DNA of 64,000 nucleotides, taken from NCBI RefSeq assembly GCF_000697965.2, contig NZ_CP015880.1:3234001-3298000 (forward strand), written 5' to 3'. Within the stretch, counting starts at the first letter, position 1, and the number at the start of each line of letters is the position of its first letter. This DNA is from Ensifer adhaerens. Lineage in GTDB: Bacteria > Pseudomonadota > Alphaproteobacteria > Rhizobiales > Rhizobiaceae. Both the position numbers and the translations under genes were made by a program. The notes beneath the pieces were generated by a model that ran no database searches, had not been told where the DNA came from, and saw only the letters and a program-made list of their open reading frames with translations. This document shows positions 37,368 through 45,872 of the stretch, piece after piece.

Positions 37368-39332
37368 TCATGACGGCACATGAAACCGACCGACCTTCCT
37401 GGTCGTTATCGTTTCCCTGTTACTTTGTTGGCTGATATTCGATGCACTGATTTCGCCGCGCGCCTGCCCGTCGGATGGCTGTGAAAACCCTCTCCATTTC
37501 AGGCGGAAGCGAACGGTTTTGAGATTGGTGCCGCTGCCGGCACCGGCGACCGTGTATCTCGTTTCGGTGAAGCTCACGAACTGCAGGCCGTGCGACAGCG
37601 CCTGGGTTGCCTCGGCCCCATGGCGCACGGCCGATTGAGCCGAGAGCACCGAGACCAGCACCAGGCACCCGGCCGTCGCCGCCGTCATCGTCGACCGCGG
37701 GATCAGGGCCAACCGGTTTTCGCGTGCGTGGCAAATGAGGATCACCGCCACCAACCCCGCATAGATGAGCGCGTTGATGCCGGCGAAGACATAAAACCCG
37801 CGCGCCGTGCCGGCATCGGAGATACCCCAGGCGACCAGAGCCGATGCCAAGGCGAGCACCAGATAGGGCATCAGCACCCGCAGCGGCAAAGGCGCGGCGG
37901 CACCGCCACCCTTCGGCGTGATGCGGAAGTCGACGAAGGAGCCCGTCAGATGATCGCGCACCGCCGCAAGGCAACCGAGCAGCGACCAGGGCCAGCGTGC
38001 AAACAGGAACAGCGTGCCTTCCCAGCTCAGGACGCGTGCGTCATAGGGCCGGAACGTGCCCGTCGAGCGCCAGAAATAGGCAAGCGCGATCAGCACCAAC
38101 GAGAGCGGCGCGAAATGCAGCAGAAATTCCGGATAGGTGACGGCGACGAAGGTCCGACCGGAGACGAGCGCCACGATCGGCATCAGGAACATCAGCGCCA
38201 TGAACGACGAAAACAGCGGATACCAGAGCTGCGAGAACAGGAACTGGAACTTCAGCCGCGGCGACAGCTTCGGCACGTAGACCGGCGAGTATTTCAACAG
38301 GATCGTGACGAGGCTTCGCGACCATTGGAACTCCTGAACCACGAGATCGGCGAAATTGGCCGGTCCGTCGCCATGGGCGATCGCGTTCAGCGCATGCACG
38401 CCGCGCCAGCCATGGGCATTCATGATCAGCGTTGTCGAATGGTCTTCGGCAAGTTCGGGCCCAAGCCCACCGATCTGCTTCAGGGCCTTGGTCCGAACGG
38501 CATAGTGCGAACCGATGCACAGCGGCGCCCAGCCGTTGTTGTAGCCGGCCTGCAGCGAGCCGTGCATGCTGGCCTCCGCGTGGAGCCTCCCGCGCGCTGC
38601 CCAGCTGGTGGCGGCGTTGGCATCGCAGATGCTCGGCGCCGAGACATAACCGACCGACGGGTCGTTGAACGGGCGCAGCACCTCGACGAGATAGGTGGTT
38701 TCCGGCACATGATCGGCATCGAACTGGGCGACGAAATCGTAGCGCTCGTAGCCATAGTGATCGTAGAAATAGGCGAGGTTTCCCTCCTTGCACCGGGTCC
38801 GGCGCGGCCAGGAAGAGCGATGGTAGTCTGCGACGCCCTTTCGCGTGGAGATCATCACCCCGCGCGCCGCGCACCAGGCAATCGTGTCCGGTGACGGATC
38901 TTCGTCGGCGAGCCACACGTCGAATTCGCAGCCGGTCTGGTCGAGCATGGCGAGCAGCGTCTTGCGCACCACCGAAAAGGGTTCCGAAGGCGCCTTGGTC
39001 ACCACCATCGCGACCCGCCCCTGCGGCACCCGGACGGCGCTTGCCGCCATAACCTTCGCGCCGGAAAAGATCACGATGAAATAGACCGGCAGCAGCGTGA
39101 TCCATCCGACGACCACCGTGATCAGCACATAGGACGGCCAGTCGACGACGTGGGCGGGATCAAGCCACCACTGCCAGAAATACAGGAGGGCGCCAAACCA
39201 TGCGGCAATGCCGAGGACATGGAGCAGTCGCAGCCGGCCCGAAAACAGGGCGGCGGGCGCCGAAGCGGCCTTCCGGCTCTGCCCGAAGGCGATCGTCTCA
39301 TCCGGTTTCGCGGTTTCCAGCGACCAGTTCAT
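37368..39332 (-). CDS. Family-2 glycosyltransferase, cellulose-synthase-like
   Basis: Processive-type membrane glycosyltransferase of 654 residues. N-terminal helices, then a GT2 domain with VWLADEDPS, the DxD in FDADH, the LAEDHST acid and the EFQWSRSL motif in place of the usual Q-x-x-R-W, then several C-terminal helices. The start at 39332 overlaps the uxe stop (ATGA). With UDP-pentose-forming neighbours it likely polymerises an arabinose- or xylose-containing exopolysaccharide, as proposed for the S. meliloti uxs1/uxe locus. Confidence 0.9.
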   Translation of the reverse strand: MNWSLETAKPDETIAFGQSRKAASAPAALFSGRLRLLHVLGIAAWFGALLYFWQWWLDPAHVVDWPSYVLITVVVGWITLLPVYFIVIFSGAKVMAASAVRVPQGRVAMVVTKAPSEPFSVVRKTLLAMLDQTGCEFDVWLADEDPSPDTIAWCAARGVMISTRKGVADYHRSSWPRRTRCKEGNLAYFYDHYGYERYDFVAQFDADHVPETTYLVEVLRPFNDPSVGYVSAPSICDANAATSWAARGRLHAEASMHGSLQAGYNNGWAPLCIGSHYAVRTKALKQIGGLGPELAEDHSTTLIMNAHGWRGVHALNAIAHGDGPANFADLVVQEFQWSRSLVTILLKYSPVYVPKLSPRLKFQFLFSQLWYPLFSSFMALMFLMPIVALVSGRTFVAVTYPEFLLHFAPLSLVLIALAYFWRSTGTFRPYDARVLSWEGTLFLFARWPWSLLGCLAAVRDHLTGSFVDFRITPKGGGAAAPLPLRVLMPYLVLALASALVAWGISDAGTARGFYVFAGINALIYAGLVAVILICHARENRLALIPRSTMTAATAGCLVLVSVLSAQSAVRHGAEATQALSHGLQFVSFTETRYTVAGAGSGTNLKTVRFRLKWRGFSQPSDGQARGEISASNISQQSNRETITTRKVGRFHVPS

Positions 39333-40312
39333 GAGCGCACCTCCAGGCCGAAGCTCGGCGCGGCCGTCGCGATGATCGTGTCGATGTCCGAAAGCTGCGG
39401 ACGGAAACCCAGCCTCTGGCGCGCCCAGTTTGTGTCGGCATAGAGAACCGGCGGGTCGCCGGGCCGGCGCGGCAGCATCTGCACCGGAACCGGCCGACCG
39501 GTGACCCGGTCGATGGCCGACAGCACCTGCCGGACCGACGTCCCATGGCCAGAACCGAGATTGGCGTGCAACACCTCGCCGCCGTCGCGCAGATAGTTCA
39601 CCGCCGCCACATGCGCGTCGGCAAGATCGGTCACGTGGATGTAGTCGCGGATGCAGGTGCCATCCGGTGTCGCATAGTCGTCGCCGAAGACATCGAGCCT
39701 GTCGATCCGCCCGGCCGCCGCCATCAGCGCACGGGGAATGAGATGCGTTTCCGGATCGTGTTTTTCGGTCAGCTGCCCCTCCGGATCGGCGCCGGCCGCA
39801 TTGAAGTAGCGCAGCGCCACCGAGCGGATGCCGTAGGCACGGGCATAGTCGCCAAGCATCAGTTCGATCATCAGCTTGGTGCGGCCATAAGGATTGATCG
39901 GCAGCTGAACCATGTCCTCGGTAATCGGCAGCTGCGGCGGGATGCCGTAGGTGGCGCACGAGCTGGAAAAGACGATGCGTCCAAGTCCGGTCGCCCGGCA
40001 GGCTTCCAGAAGCGCGATGCTGCCGGCGACATTGTTGGTGTAGTATTTTCCGGGATCCTCGACCGATTCCCCGACATAGGCGGATGCGGCAAAGTGGATG
40101 AGGCATTCGGGCGAATGGGTCCGGATAGCCGCCGCCAACCGTTCCTTGTCCTCGATCGCCCCCTCCACGAGGGGGCCCCATTTCACGTTGGCTCGATGCC
40201 CCGTCGAGAGATTGTCGTAGACGACGGGAACGATGCCCTGCTCAGCCAGACGCTTGCAGGTGTGGCTGCCTATGAAGCCGGCTCCGCCGGTGACCAGTGC
40301 GACGCGAGACAT
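39329..40312 (-). CDS. uxe: UDP-xylose 4-epimerase-like (GalE family)
   Basis: Short-chain dehydrogenase-type nucleotide-sugar epimerase of 327 residues: VALVTGGAGFIGSH (NAD binding), SSSCATYG and the catalytic YGRTK. GalE-type sequence; the function as UDP-xylose/UDP-arabinose epimerase rather than UDP-glucose epimerase follows from its place directly after uxs, as in S. meliloti. Start at 40312 is one base after the uxs stop; the frame is open upstream but only inside uxs. Confidence 0.85.
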   Translation of the reverse strand: MSRVALVTGGAGFIGSHTCKRLAEQGIVPVVYDNLSTGHRANVKWGPLVEGAIEDKERLAAAIRTHSPECLIHFAASAYVGESVEDPGKYYTNNVAGSIALLEACRATGLGRIVFSSSCATYGIPPQLPITEDMVQLPINPYGRTKLMIELMLGDYARAYGIRSVALRYFNAAGADPEGQLTEKHDPETHLIPRALMAAAGRIDRLDVFGDDYATPDGTCIRDYIHVTDLADAHVAAVNYLRDGGEVLHANLGSGHGTSVRQVLSAIDRVTGRPVPVQMLPRRPGDPPVLYADTNWARQRLGFRPQLSDIDTIIATAAPSFGLEVRS

Positions 40313-40313
40313 G

Positions 40314-41354
40314 TCATACCGCCTCTCCGGCCACTGCGCGACCGGCCGCACTGAGGCGCTCGTCGAAATGGGCGATCGTGCGCTCAAGGCCTTCGCGCAG
40401 CATCACCTTCGGCTCCCATGCGAGCTCGCCACGCGCCTGGGTGATATCGGGTCGCCGCTGGCGGGGATCGTCGGTGGCCGCCGCCAGATGCACGATGCGC
40501 GAGCGCGAGCCCGTCATCGAAAGCACCATTCGCGCGAGCTCGAGAACCGTGAACTCTCCGGGATTGCCGAGGTTGATCGGCCCGGTGCACGGGTCGGCCG
40601 AGACCGAAAGGCGGAGGAAACCGTCGATCAGGTCGTCGACATAGCAGAAGGACCGGGTCTGGTGCCCGTCACCGTAGATCGTCAGGTCCTTGCCCTGCAG
40701 GGCTTGGACGACGAAGTTCGATATCACCCGCCCGTCATCGGGCCGCATGCGCGGACCGTAGGTGTTGAAGATACGCGCGACCTTGATCTTCACGCCGTAA
40801 GTCCGGTGGTAGTCGAAGAACAGCGTCTCGGCCGACCGTTTGCCTTCGTCATAGCAGGCTCGCGGCCCGATCGTGTTGACGTTGCCGAAATAGGTTTCCC
40901 GCTGCGGACTGGTCAGCGGATCGCCATAGACTTCCGAAGTCGAGGACTGGATGACGGTGGCGCCAGTGGCCTTGGCGTTTTCGAGCGCATGCAGCGCGCC
41001 GAGAACGTTCGTCATCAATGTCCCGACCGGGTCCGCCTGATAGTCCGGTGGTGACGCGGGGGAGGCAAAGTTGAAGATGACATCGGCATCGATCAGGTAG
41101 GGCTTTCGAACGTCGTGATCGATGATGTGGAGATGGGGGTCCTGCGCCAGATGAGAGAGATTTTCGCGCCGGCCGGTCGAAAAGTTGTCAAGACAGATGA
41201 CCGTATGACCCAGGGAAATAAGTCTTTCGCAAATATGAGATCCGAGAAAACCACTTCCACCCGTTACTAGTATTCTCTTCGGTATTCCTGCGATCTTCTT
41301 AAGAAACTCCCGCTGTCCGACCACGGACAGCGGTCCCGTGACGACCTTTCGCAT
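40314..41354 (-). CDS. uxs: UDP-glucuronate decarboxylase (UDP-xylose synthase)
   Basis: Converts UDP-glucuronate to UDP-xylose. 346 residues: [19 protein letters not shown], substrate-specific [26 protein letters not shown], catalytic [17 protein letters not shown]; all typical of UXS. The ATG at 41354 has GGAGG five bases ahead; an in-frame TTG at 41366 is less likely. First gene of the leftward polysaccharide operon, behind a very AT-rich 478-base region. Confidence 0.92.
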   Translation of the reverse strand: MRKVVTGPLSVVGQREFLKKIAGIPKRILVTGGSGFLGSHICERLISLGHTVICLDNFSTGRRENLSHLAQDPHLHIIDHDVRKPYLIDADVIFNFASPASPPDYQADPVGTLMTNVLGALHALENAKATGATVIQSSTSEVYGDPLTSPQRETYFGNVNTIGPRACYDEGKRSAETLFFDYHRTYGVKIKVARIFNTYGPRMRPDDGRVISNFVVQALQGKDLTIYGDGHQTRSFCYVDDLIDGFLRLSVSADPCTGPINLGNPGEFTVLELARMVLSMTGSRSRIVHLAAATDDPRQRRPDITQARGELAWEPKVMLREGLERTIAHFDERLSAAGRAVAGEAV

Positions 41355-41612
41355 GCGCACCTCCAATTATTAAACTCACCATTTTCGTTGGTGATTTGGA
41401 GACGGGATGCGAGCGCAATAGATAATAAAAATATTCTCTTTATTACAACGACACGCACAACCCGACAAAAAATAAACTATTCAATTTCAATCAATATTTT
41501 TTAGATTCTCAATTTCAATATTAGCTAATTATCAAATACGAACCGTCCAGTCAATATGTATGGAATTTATTTCCAGTAAATAATCCAAAATTACAACAAA
41601 TTACTATTGACA

Positions 41613-41628
41613 TAATCATATGTGATTA
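41613..41628. promoter_or_regulatory. Palindrome in the uxs upstream region
   Basis: TAATCA-TATG-TGATTA, perfect 6-base arms around four bases, about 260 bases upstream of uxs. The shape is that of a dimeric regulator site and could serve the adjacent LuxR-type protein. Confidence 0.4.
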
Positions 41629-41794
41629 CATTTCAGCCAATCCAGGCCAAAAGTAACGAAATATTTACCAGTATATTCTAGGGTAATTTTCGGTGTGATC
41701 TTTCGAGCTTTCACTGTCGAGGAGACATGCCACAGCGGGACCGCCCGGCCAATCGCCGGGGCAGGCTCAAAGTAGCATTTGATTTCGGGAATCA

Positions 41795-41818
41795 GCCCCA
41801 GGAGAACGCACCTGGGGC
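41795..41818 (-). terminator. Hairpin just after the LuxR-type gene
   Basis: GCCCCAGG (41795-41802) pairs with CCTGGGGC (41811-41818) around an eight-base loop, 15 bases past the stop of the leftward regulator gene. No clear U-run; a probable weak terminator separating the regulator from uxs. Confidence 0.55.
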
Positions 41819-41832
41819 CGAATACGTCGCGC

Positions 41833-42633
41833 CTAGTTCTTCCAACGCGACAGGAGGACGTCGCCGTTGCGCTCCGTCGCCGAATCGTTGGTGAAGTATC
41901 GAGACGCCGCTTCCGTACGGTTGCGAACGTTCATCTTCTTATAGATGTTGCGGACGTGAACCTTGACGGTATTTTCCGACAGCCCGAGCCGGTCCGCGAT
42001 GATCTTGTTCTGCGTGCCCTTGCAGATCAGATCGAGGATCTGGACCTCGCGTGTCGTCAGGCCATCGGGGCCAGCATCGCGCTTGCGCCGTCCTGTTCCC
42101 GAAACGGTCGTCTGGCCCGGGGCCTCCCCGCGCCGGCCATAAAGGCTGTTCGCCGCGAAAGGCTCGGGAGAAAGCCGCCGCAGCAGAGCCGCCGGGAAAT
42201 GTTCGCCGCCCTTCATCAGTAAGTCGATGGCCGCAAGGCAGACATCCAGATTGAGGTTCAACGGCAGGACGCCATGGATGAGGCGCTCTTCGACGAAGCC
42301 GGCAATCGACGGATCGAGTTCCTCGGCATTCTCCACCACCAGGCCAATCGATGCCCGCGGGTGGAACTCGTGAATGGTCCGCAAGATAGCCGGAAAGGAC
42401 TTGGGAGGCATCCGGTACAGCATGATCAGCGTGACATCGACGAGACTACCGTCAAGCAGATTGTCGGGATCGGAGAAGCTGACGATATCGTGCCCTTGAA
42501 ACCTGGACCCGACGGCCTGCATCAGGCATTCGGCGAACAGGTCGATCTTGGCGAGCATTACGATTTTTTTCTTTTGTGACAAAGCCTTGTTGTTATCTTC
42601 AAAATCACCCACGTTGGAGCTTCCAGGATACAT
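41833..42633 (-). CDS. LuxR-family regulator with degenerate receiver domain
   Basis: 266 residues. The N-terminal part (about 20-130) resembles a response-regulator receiver, but the phosphoacceptor strand reads VTLIMLYRMPPKS with no aspartate. The C-terminal LuxR/NarL helix-turn-helix (GLTTREVQILDLICKGTQNKIIADRLGLSENTVKVHVRNIYKKMNVRNRTEAA) is intact. The c-di-GMP-binding W-[FLM]-[TS]-R motif of VpsT is absent. AGGAGG precedes the ATG. It lies upstream of and co-directional with uxs and probably regulates it. Confidence 0.88.
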   Translation of the reverse strand: MYPGSSNVGDFEDNNKALSQKKKIVMLAKIDLFAECLMQAVGSRFQGHDIVSFSDPDNLLDGSLVDVTLIMLYRMPPKSFPAILRTIHEFHPRASIGLVVENAEELDPSIAGFVEERLIHGVLPLNLNLDVCLAAIDLLMKGGEHFPAALLRRLSPEPFAANSLYGRRGEAPGQTTVSGTGRRKRDAGPDGLTTREVQILDLICKGTQNKIIADRLGLSENTVKVHVRNIYKKMNVRNRTEAASRYFTNDSATERNGDVLLSRWKN

Positions 42634-43744
42634 TACGCCCTCCTAGGATTTTTCCATTTATTTTTATGGGTGCCCCGGTCTGGCCGTGGGCACGCCCCAC
42701 TTTCAAAAAATTTATTCGGAACCACTTATGCGTCACGATTATTCCTGTGCGATAAAATTCGCGATAGCTAATGTAACGTAAAGATCTCCGCAACGAAACA
42801 GCCCAAAAGGATTAGAGAAGCGCCGGAAGGGCACTTAAATCGTTATAAATCGAACCATCTTTGGGTTATATTGCTAACGTTCTGTTTACCAAGACGCGGA
42901 ACGCTCTCAAAAACAAGCCTCTAGGATACCCCCAGCAGAGCGAGCGTCCTATGCATTTCTGCCAAGACGGACCCGACGGCGCGCGATAAATGGATTAGTT
43001 AAGCGGCCTCGTGCAGCCGCGCTTACCCCCCCTCTTCCGCTCCGATATACGCAGGAATACTTAGTTGGTACTAGGAGGCCCGTCCGCTGCTGTCGACGAT
43101 AGCCCGAAGCCAAGCGCAAAGCGTGGAAAGCGCGGAGGTATCGGTCGGCAGATGCCCCTGAAAAAGCAGGGGATTTCCTCGCTGCGCCAATGGCTTGCGG
43201 TCGATGGCTAGGCGAGAAAGTGTCAGTAATTACAAACCACTAACTAGAATTGGTATCTTCCGCGCCACGCCATTTGGTGTCAAATTGAGCGTTCGTTCCG
43301 GAAGATCAAAAGGGAGCGGCTGAGCGCCACCAAGCGCTTCCAGCCGTGAGAAGCCTCGACCTCCGGAGAGTAGCGTCAGCGTTCCACCGAGTAAGCGTAA
43401 AGCAAGTCAACATACAAACCGGACCTAAATCCGGGCATAAATTATATAAAAAAGTAAAAACTAAAATAAATTTAGCAAAAAAGCGAAAATCTCTAAATCA
43501 AGATATTATCGTTCTTCCAAACGGAGCCAACACCGGAAAAATACCGTAAGAGTTAAGGGTATTTGGTGTTGGCCTCCCCTTTTTCCGAAATCCGCTCCAG
43601 CAACGAAAACCGCGCCCGGCGACGTCAGGCAACGCCGAAAGAGGCAGCCATGATCAGCGCGCCTGGAAAGCGGCGCGCTGCCTGTCACTCAATGATGCAA
43701 TCGGGCACCACGCGGCGACACCGCAAGGCGGCTCGCCGCTGCGA
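42634..43744. other. 1.1-kb region without a supportable gene
   Basis: Short open frames here (for example a GTG-started frame 43346-43549) have no ribosome site and unlike codon use. The stretch 43431-43510 is strongly AT-rich. Structures seen: CCCCTG-AAAAAG-CAGGGG (43155-43172) and the bulged hairpin at 43526-43573. It may hold a small RNA or the remnant of a deleted segment; I cannot decide. Confidence 0.5.
43526..43587 (+). terminator. Long bulged hairpin with T-run
   Basis: Outer stem GCCAACACC (43526-43534) with GGTGTTGGC (43565-43573), inner stem AAATACC (43539-43545) with GGTATTT (43558-43564), a four-base bulge GGAA, then CTCCCC and a TTTTT run. It has the form of an intrinsic terminator for a plus-strand transcript of which no gene is evident. 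Confidence 0.6.
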
Positions 43745-44674
43745 TCACTTCTTGCTCAGCGCCTGCGCCAGCTGATCGACAATGTCCTGTTGCGACTTCA
43801 GGCCCGATGCCGTGAGGTAAAGCTTGGCGGAGTCGAGATAAACGACGTGTCCGTCCTTCCAGGCCTTGGTCTGCCGCACGAGTTCGTTGTCGAGCAGGGC
43901 CGCTGCCGGCTGTGCCTGCTGGCCGATGGCTGCATCGCGATCGACGACGAAGATCCAGTCGGGGTTGGTTTCGAGAATGTATTCGTAGGAAACCGCCTGG
44001 CCGTGGGTCGCGACCTGCAGCTCGGGATCGGCCGGCTTGATCCCGAAGACGTCATGCAACGCGCCGAAGCGCGATCCCTTGCCATAGGCGCTGATCTTTC
44101 CGCCGGTCGTCAGCAGGATGAGACCCGTTCCACGTTCCGCAGCAAGGCCACGCAGCGCCTCGATCGAGGAATCGAGCTTGGCGATGCTTGCCTTGATCTC
44201 GGCTTCTTTGCCGAAGATCTCGCCGAGGATCTCTGCATTCTTCTTGACGCTGCCGATCAGATCCTTGTCGTCCGAGGTCAGGTCGATCGTCGGTGCCAGT
44301 TTGGCGACTTCAGCATATTTCGCCTGCGACCGCCCGCCGACGATGACGAGGTTGGGCTCCGCCGCATTGATCGCCTCGAAGTCGGGTTCAAACAGCGTGC
44401 CGATCTTCGCATAGGTGTCGGCCTTGTACTTTTCGAGCGACGGCGGGACGGCCGATCCGGGGACGCCGGCGACGGCGACGCCGAGCATATCCAGCGTTTC
44501 CAACATGCCGAAATCATAGACCAGCACGGTCTTCGGGTTTTTCTCCACCTCGGTGACGCCGCTGCTGTGTTCGATCTTCAGTGTTTCGGCCATCGCCACC
44601 GATGCGCCGCCAACCGTCATCACGGCCGCGACGAGCAGTCCGCGCAAACCATTAGAGAAGGGAGATATATTCAT
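43745..44674 (-). CDS. Ferric-siderophore ABC transporter substrate-binding protein
   Basis: 309 residues with a Sec signal peptide (about 1-29). Family of FatB/YclQ/CeuE-type iron-siderophore binding proteins: TLKIEHSSGVTEVEKNPKTVLVYDFGMLETLDMLG, the EAINAAEPNLVIVGGRSQAKYAEVAKLAPTIDL region and a C-terminal helix pair. It is divergent from the two permease genes and ATPase. GAGG lies nine bases before the ATG. A TGA-N9-TCA iron box overlaps the start codon. Confidence 0.92.
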   Translation of the reverse strand: MNISPFSNGLRGLLVAAVMTVGGASVAMAETLKIEHSSGVTEVEKNPKTVLVYDFGMLETLDMLGVAVAGVPGSAVPPSLEKYKADTYAKIGTLFEPDFEAINAAEPNLVIVGGRSQAKYAEVAKLAPTIDLTSDDKDLIGSVKKNAEILGEIFGKEAEIKASIAKLDSSIEALRGLAAERGTGLILLTTGGKISAYGKGSRFGALHDVFGIKPADPELQVATHGQAVSYEYILETNPDWIFVVDRDAAIGQQAQPAAALLDNELVRQTKAWKDGHVVYLDSAKLYLTASGLKSQQDIVDQLAQALSKK

Positions 44675-44688
44675 GACTATTTACCTCA
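44674..44688. promoter_or_regulatory. Candidate RirA iron-responsive (IRO) box at the binding-protein gene
   Basis: TGA-CTATTTACC-TCA fits the TGA-N9-TCA motif described for RirA-controlled genes of rhizobia. It overlaps the first base of the start codon of the leftward binding-protein gene, where a bound repressor could block transcription. Confidence 0.45.
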
Positions 44689-44766
44689 TGTTTTCTCCTC
44701 CTCCCTAGCGCGATTTTGCCGGGAGGGCAATGCGCGCATTCCGCGTCATTCCCGCCTCACAAAACT

Positions 44767-44781
44767 TGACGAAGCCGATCA
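44767..44781. promoter_or_regulatory. Candidate RirA iron-responsive (IRO) box in the divergent promoter
   Basis: TGA-CGAAGCCGA-TCA, a second TGA-N9-TCA motif, central in the 253-base divergent space and 147 bases before the permease start, next to the AT-rich ATATATATGA that could form a -10 region. Confidence 0.5.
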
Positions 44782-44927
44782 TATATATGACTAAGGCGAG
44801 CCTTCGATCGAGCACCTCCTCACGGCCGCAAGCCTCAGGGGTTTCGTTGCGGCGGTCGATGGAAAAATGCAGCCACGGATACGAGAGCGGTGATCAGAAC
44901 GAAAAGCAGCTGGAGCGTGACGCAACC

Positions 44928-45872
44928 ATGAGGCCGGTCCTGTTCGCCATCCCGGTCGTCCTGTTGCTTGCCGCCGTCAGCGTCTTTACCGGTGTCGGCA
45001 GTCTTGCGGCCAGCGACGACGGCCGCGGCTGGCTTCTGGTCGTCGAAAGCCGCCTGCCACGCACACTGGCGCTGATGCTCGCAGGCGCCGGCCTCGCCGT
45101 GTCCGGCACGATCATGCAGATGCTGGCGCGCAACAGCTTCGTCGAGCCGTCGACCGCCGGCACCGCCGAGTCCGCCGCCCTCGGAATGCTTCTGGCCATG
45201 CTGATCGCGCCGGGCCTGCCGGTGGCAGGCAAGATGGCCTTCGCCACCCTGACCGCGCTTGCCGGAACCGCCCTGTTCCTGCAGATCCTGCGCCGCGTTC
45301 CGCTGCGCTCGGCGCTGATGGTGCCGCTGATCGGCCTCATGCTCGGCGGCGTGGTCAACGCCGTTACCACCTTCATCGCCTATCGCTACGACCTGATGCA
45401 GTCGATGGGCGCCTGGATGTCCGGCGATTTCTCGGTCGTCCTTCGCGGACGCTACGAGCTGCTGTGGATCGGTTTCGCGCTGACGCTGGTCGCCTACGCG
45501 ACCGCCGCGCGCTTCACCGTCATTGGCATGGGCGAGGCGATCGCCCGCAATGTCGGGCTCGACTACGACAAGGTGGTCATCCTCGGACTTGCCATCGTCT
45601 CCATGGTCACGGCGACGGTGGTTGCGACCGTCGGTATGATCCCGTTCCTAGGCCTCGTCGTTCCCAATATCGTCAGCCTGACCCTTGGCGACAATCTCAG
45701 GCGCACATTGCCGGTGGTCGCCATCTCCGGCGCTGGGCTGGTTCTCGCCTGCGACATCGTTGGGCGAATGGTGATTGCGCCCTACGAGGTGCCGGTGGGC
45801 ACGGTCATGGGCGTGATCGGCAGCCTCGTCTTCCTTTATCTCCTGCTTTCGAGGCGGTCCCATGCAGGCTGA
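44928..45872 (+). CDS. Ferric-siderophore ABC transporter permease 1
   Basis: FecCD-family inner-membrane permease of 314 residues with about nine helices. The segments ESRLPRTLALMLAGAGLAVSGTIMQMLARNSFVEPSTAGT and GMIPFLGLVVPNIVSLTLGDN are typical of FatD/YclN-type permeases. The ATG at 44928 is preferred over the open upstream frame (to 44730), which lacks similarity and runs through promoter DNA. Overlaps the next permease gene by 11 bases. Confidence 0.92.
   Translation: MRPVLFAIPVVLLLAAVSVFTGVGSLAASDDGRGWLLVVESRLPRTLALMLAGAGLAVSGTIMQMLARNSFVEPSTAGTAESAALGMLLAMLIAPGLPVAGKMAFATLTALAGTALFLQILRRVPLRSALMVPLIGLMLGGVVNAVTTFIAYRYDLMQSMGAWMSGDFSVVLRGRYELLWIGFALTLVAYATAARFTVIGMGEAIARNVGLDYDKVVILGLAIVSMVTATVVATVGMIPFLGLVVPNIVSLTLGDNLRRTLPVVAISGAGLVLACDIVGRMVIAPYEVPVGTVMGVIGSLVFLYLLLSRRSHAG

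Larger units (their letters stand above)
41355..41832. other. AT-rich promoter region of the polysaccharide operon
   Basis: No gene is visible. From about 41385 to 41700 the sequence is strikingly AT-rich for this genome. Such islands before rhizobial exopolysaccharide genes are typical targets of the silencing regulator MucR/Ros (established for other loci; inferred here). It contains the palindrome at 41613-41628 and, near the right end, the hairpin at 41795-41818. Confidence 0.65.

Noticed and set aside
41607..41612. TTGACA hexamer in the AT-rich uxs region as a plus-strand promoter
   Set aside because: No -10 hexamer at a fitting distance and no plus-strand gene follows.
42605..42793. 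62-residue minus-strand frame upstream of the LuxR-type gene
   Set aside because: Overlaps the strong ribosome site and start of the regulator, with no likeness to any family.
43155..43172. CCCCTG-AAAAAG-CAGGGG hairpin as a terminator
   Set aside because: Only ATTT follows and no gene ends before it; kept as a note within the gene-poor region.
43346..43549. 67-residue GTG-started frame in the gene-poor region
   Set aside because: No ribosome site, lysine-rich translation of an AT-rich stretch, and its stop lies inside the loop of a terminator-like hairpin; no family likeness.
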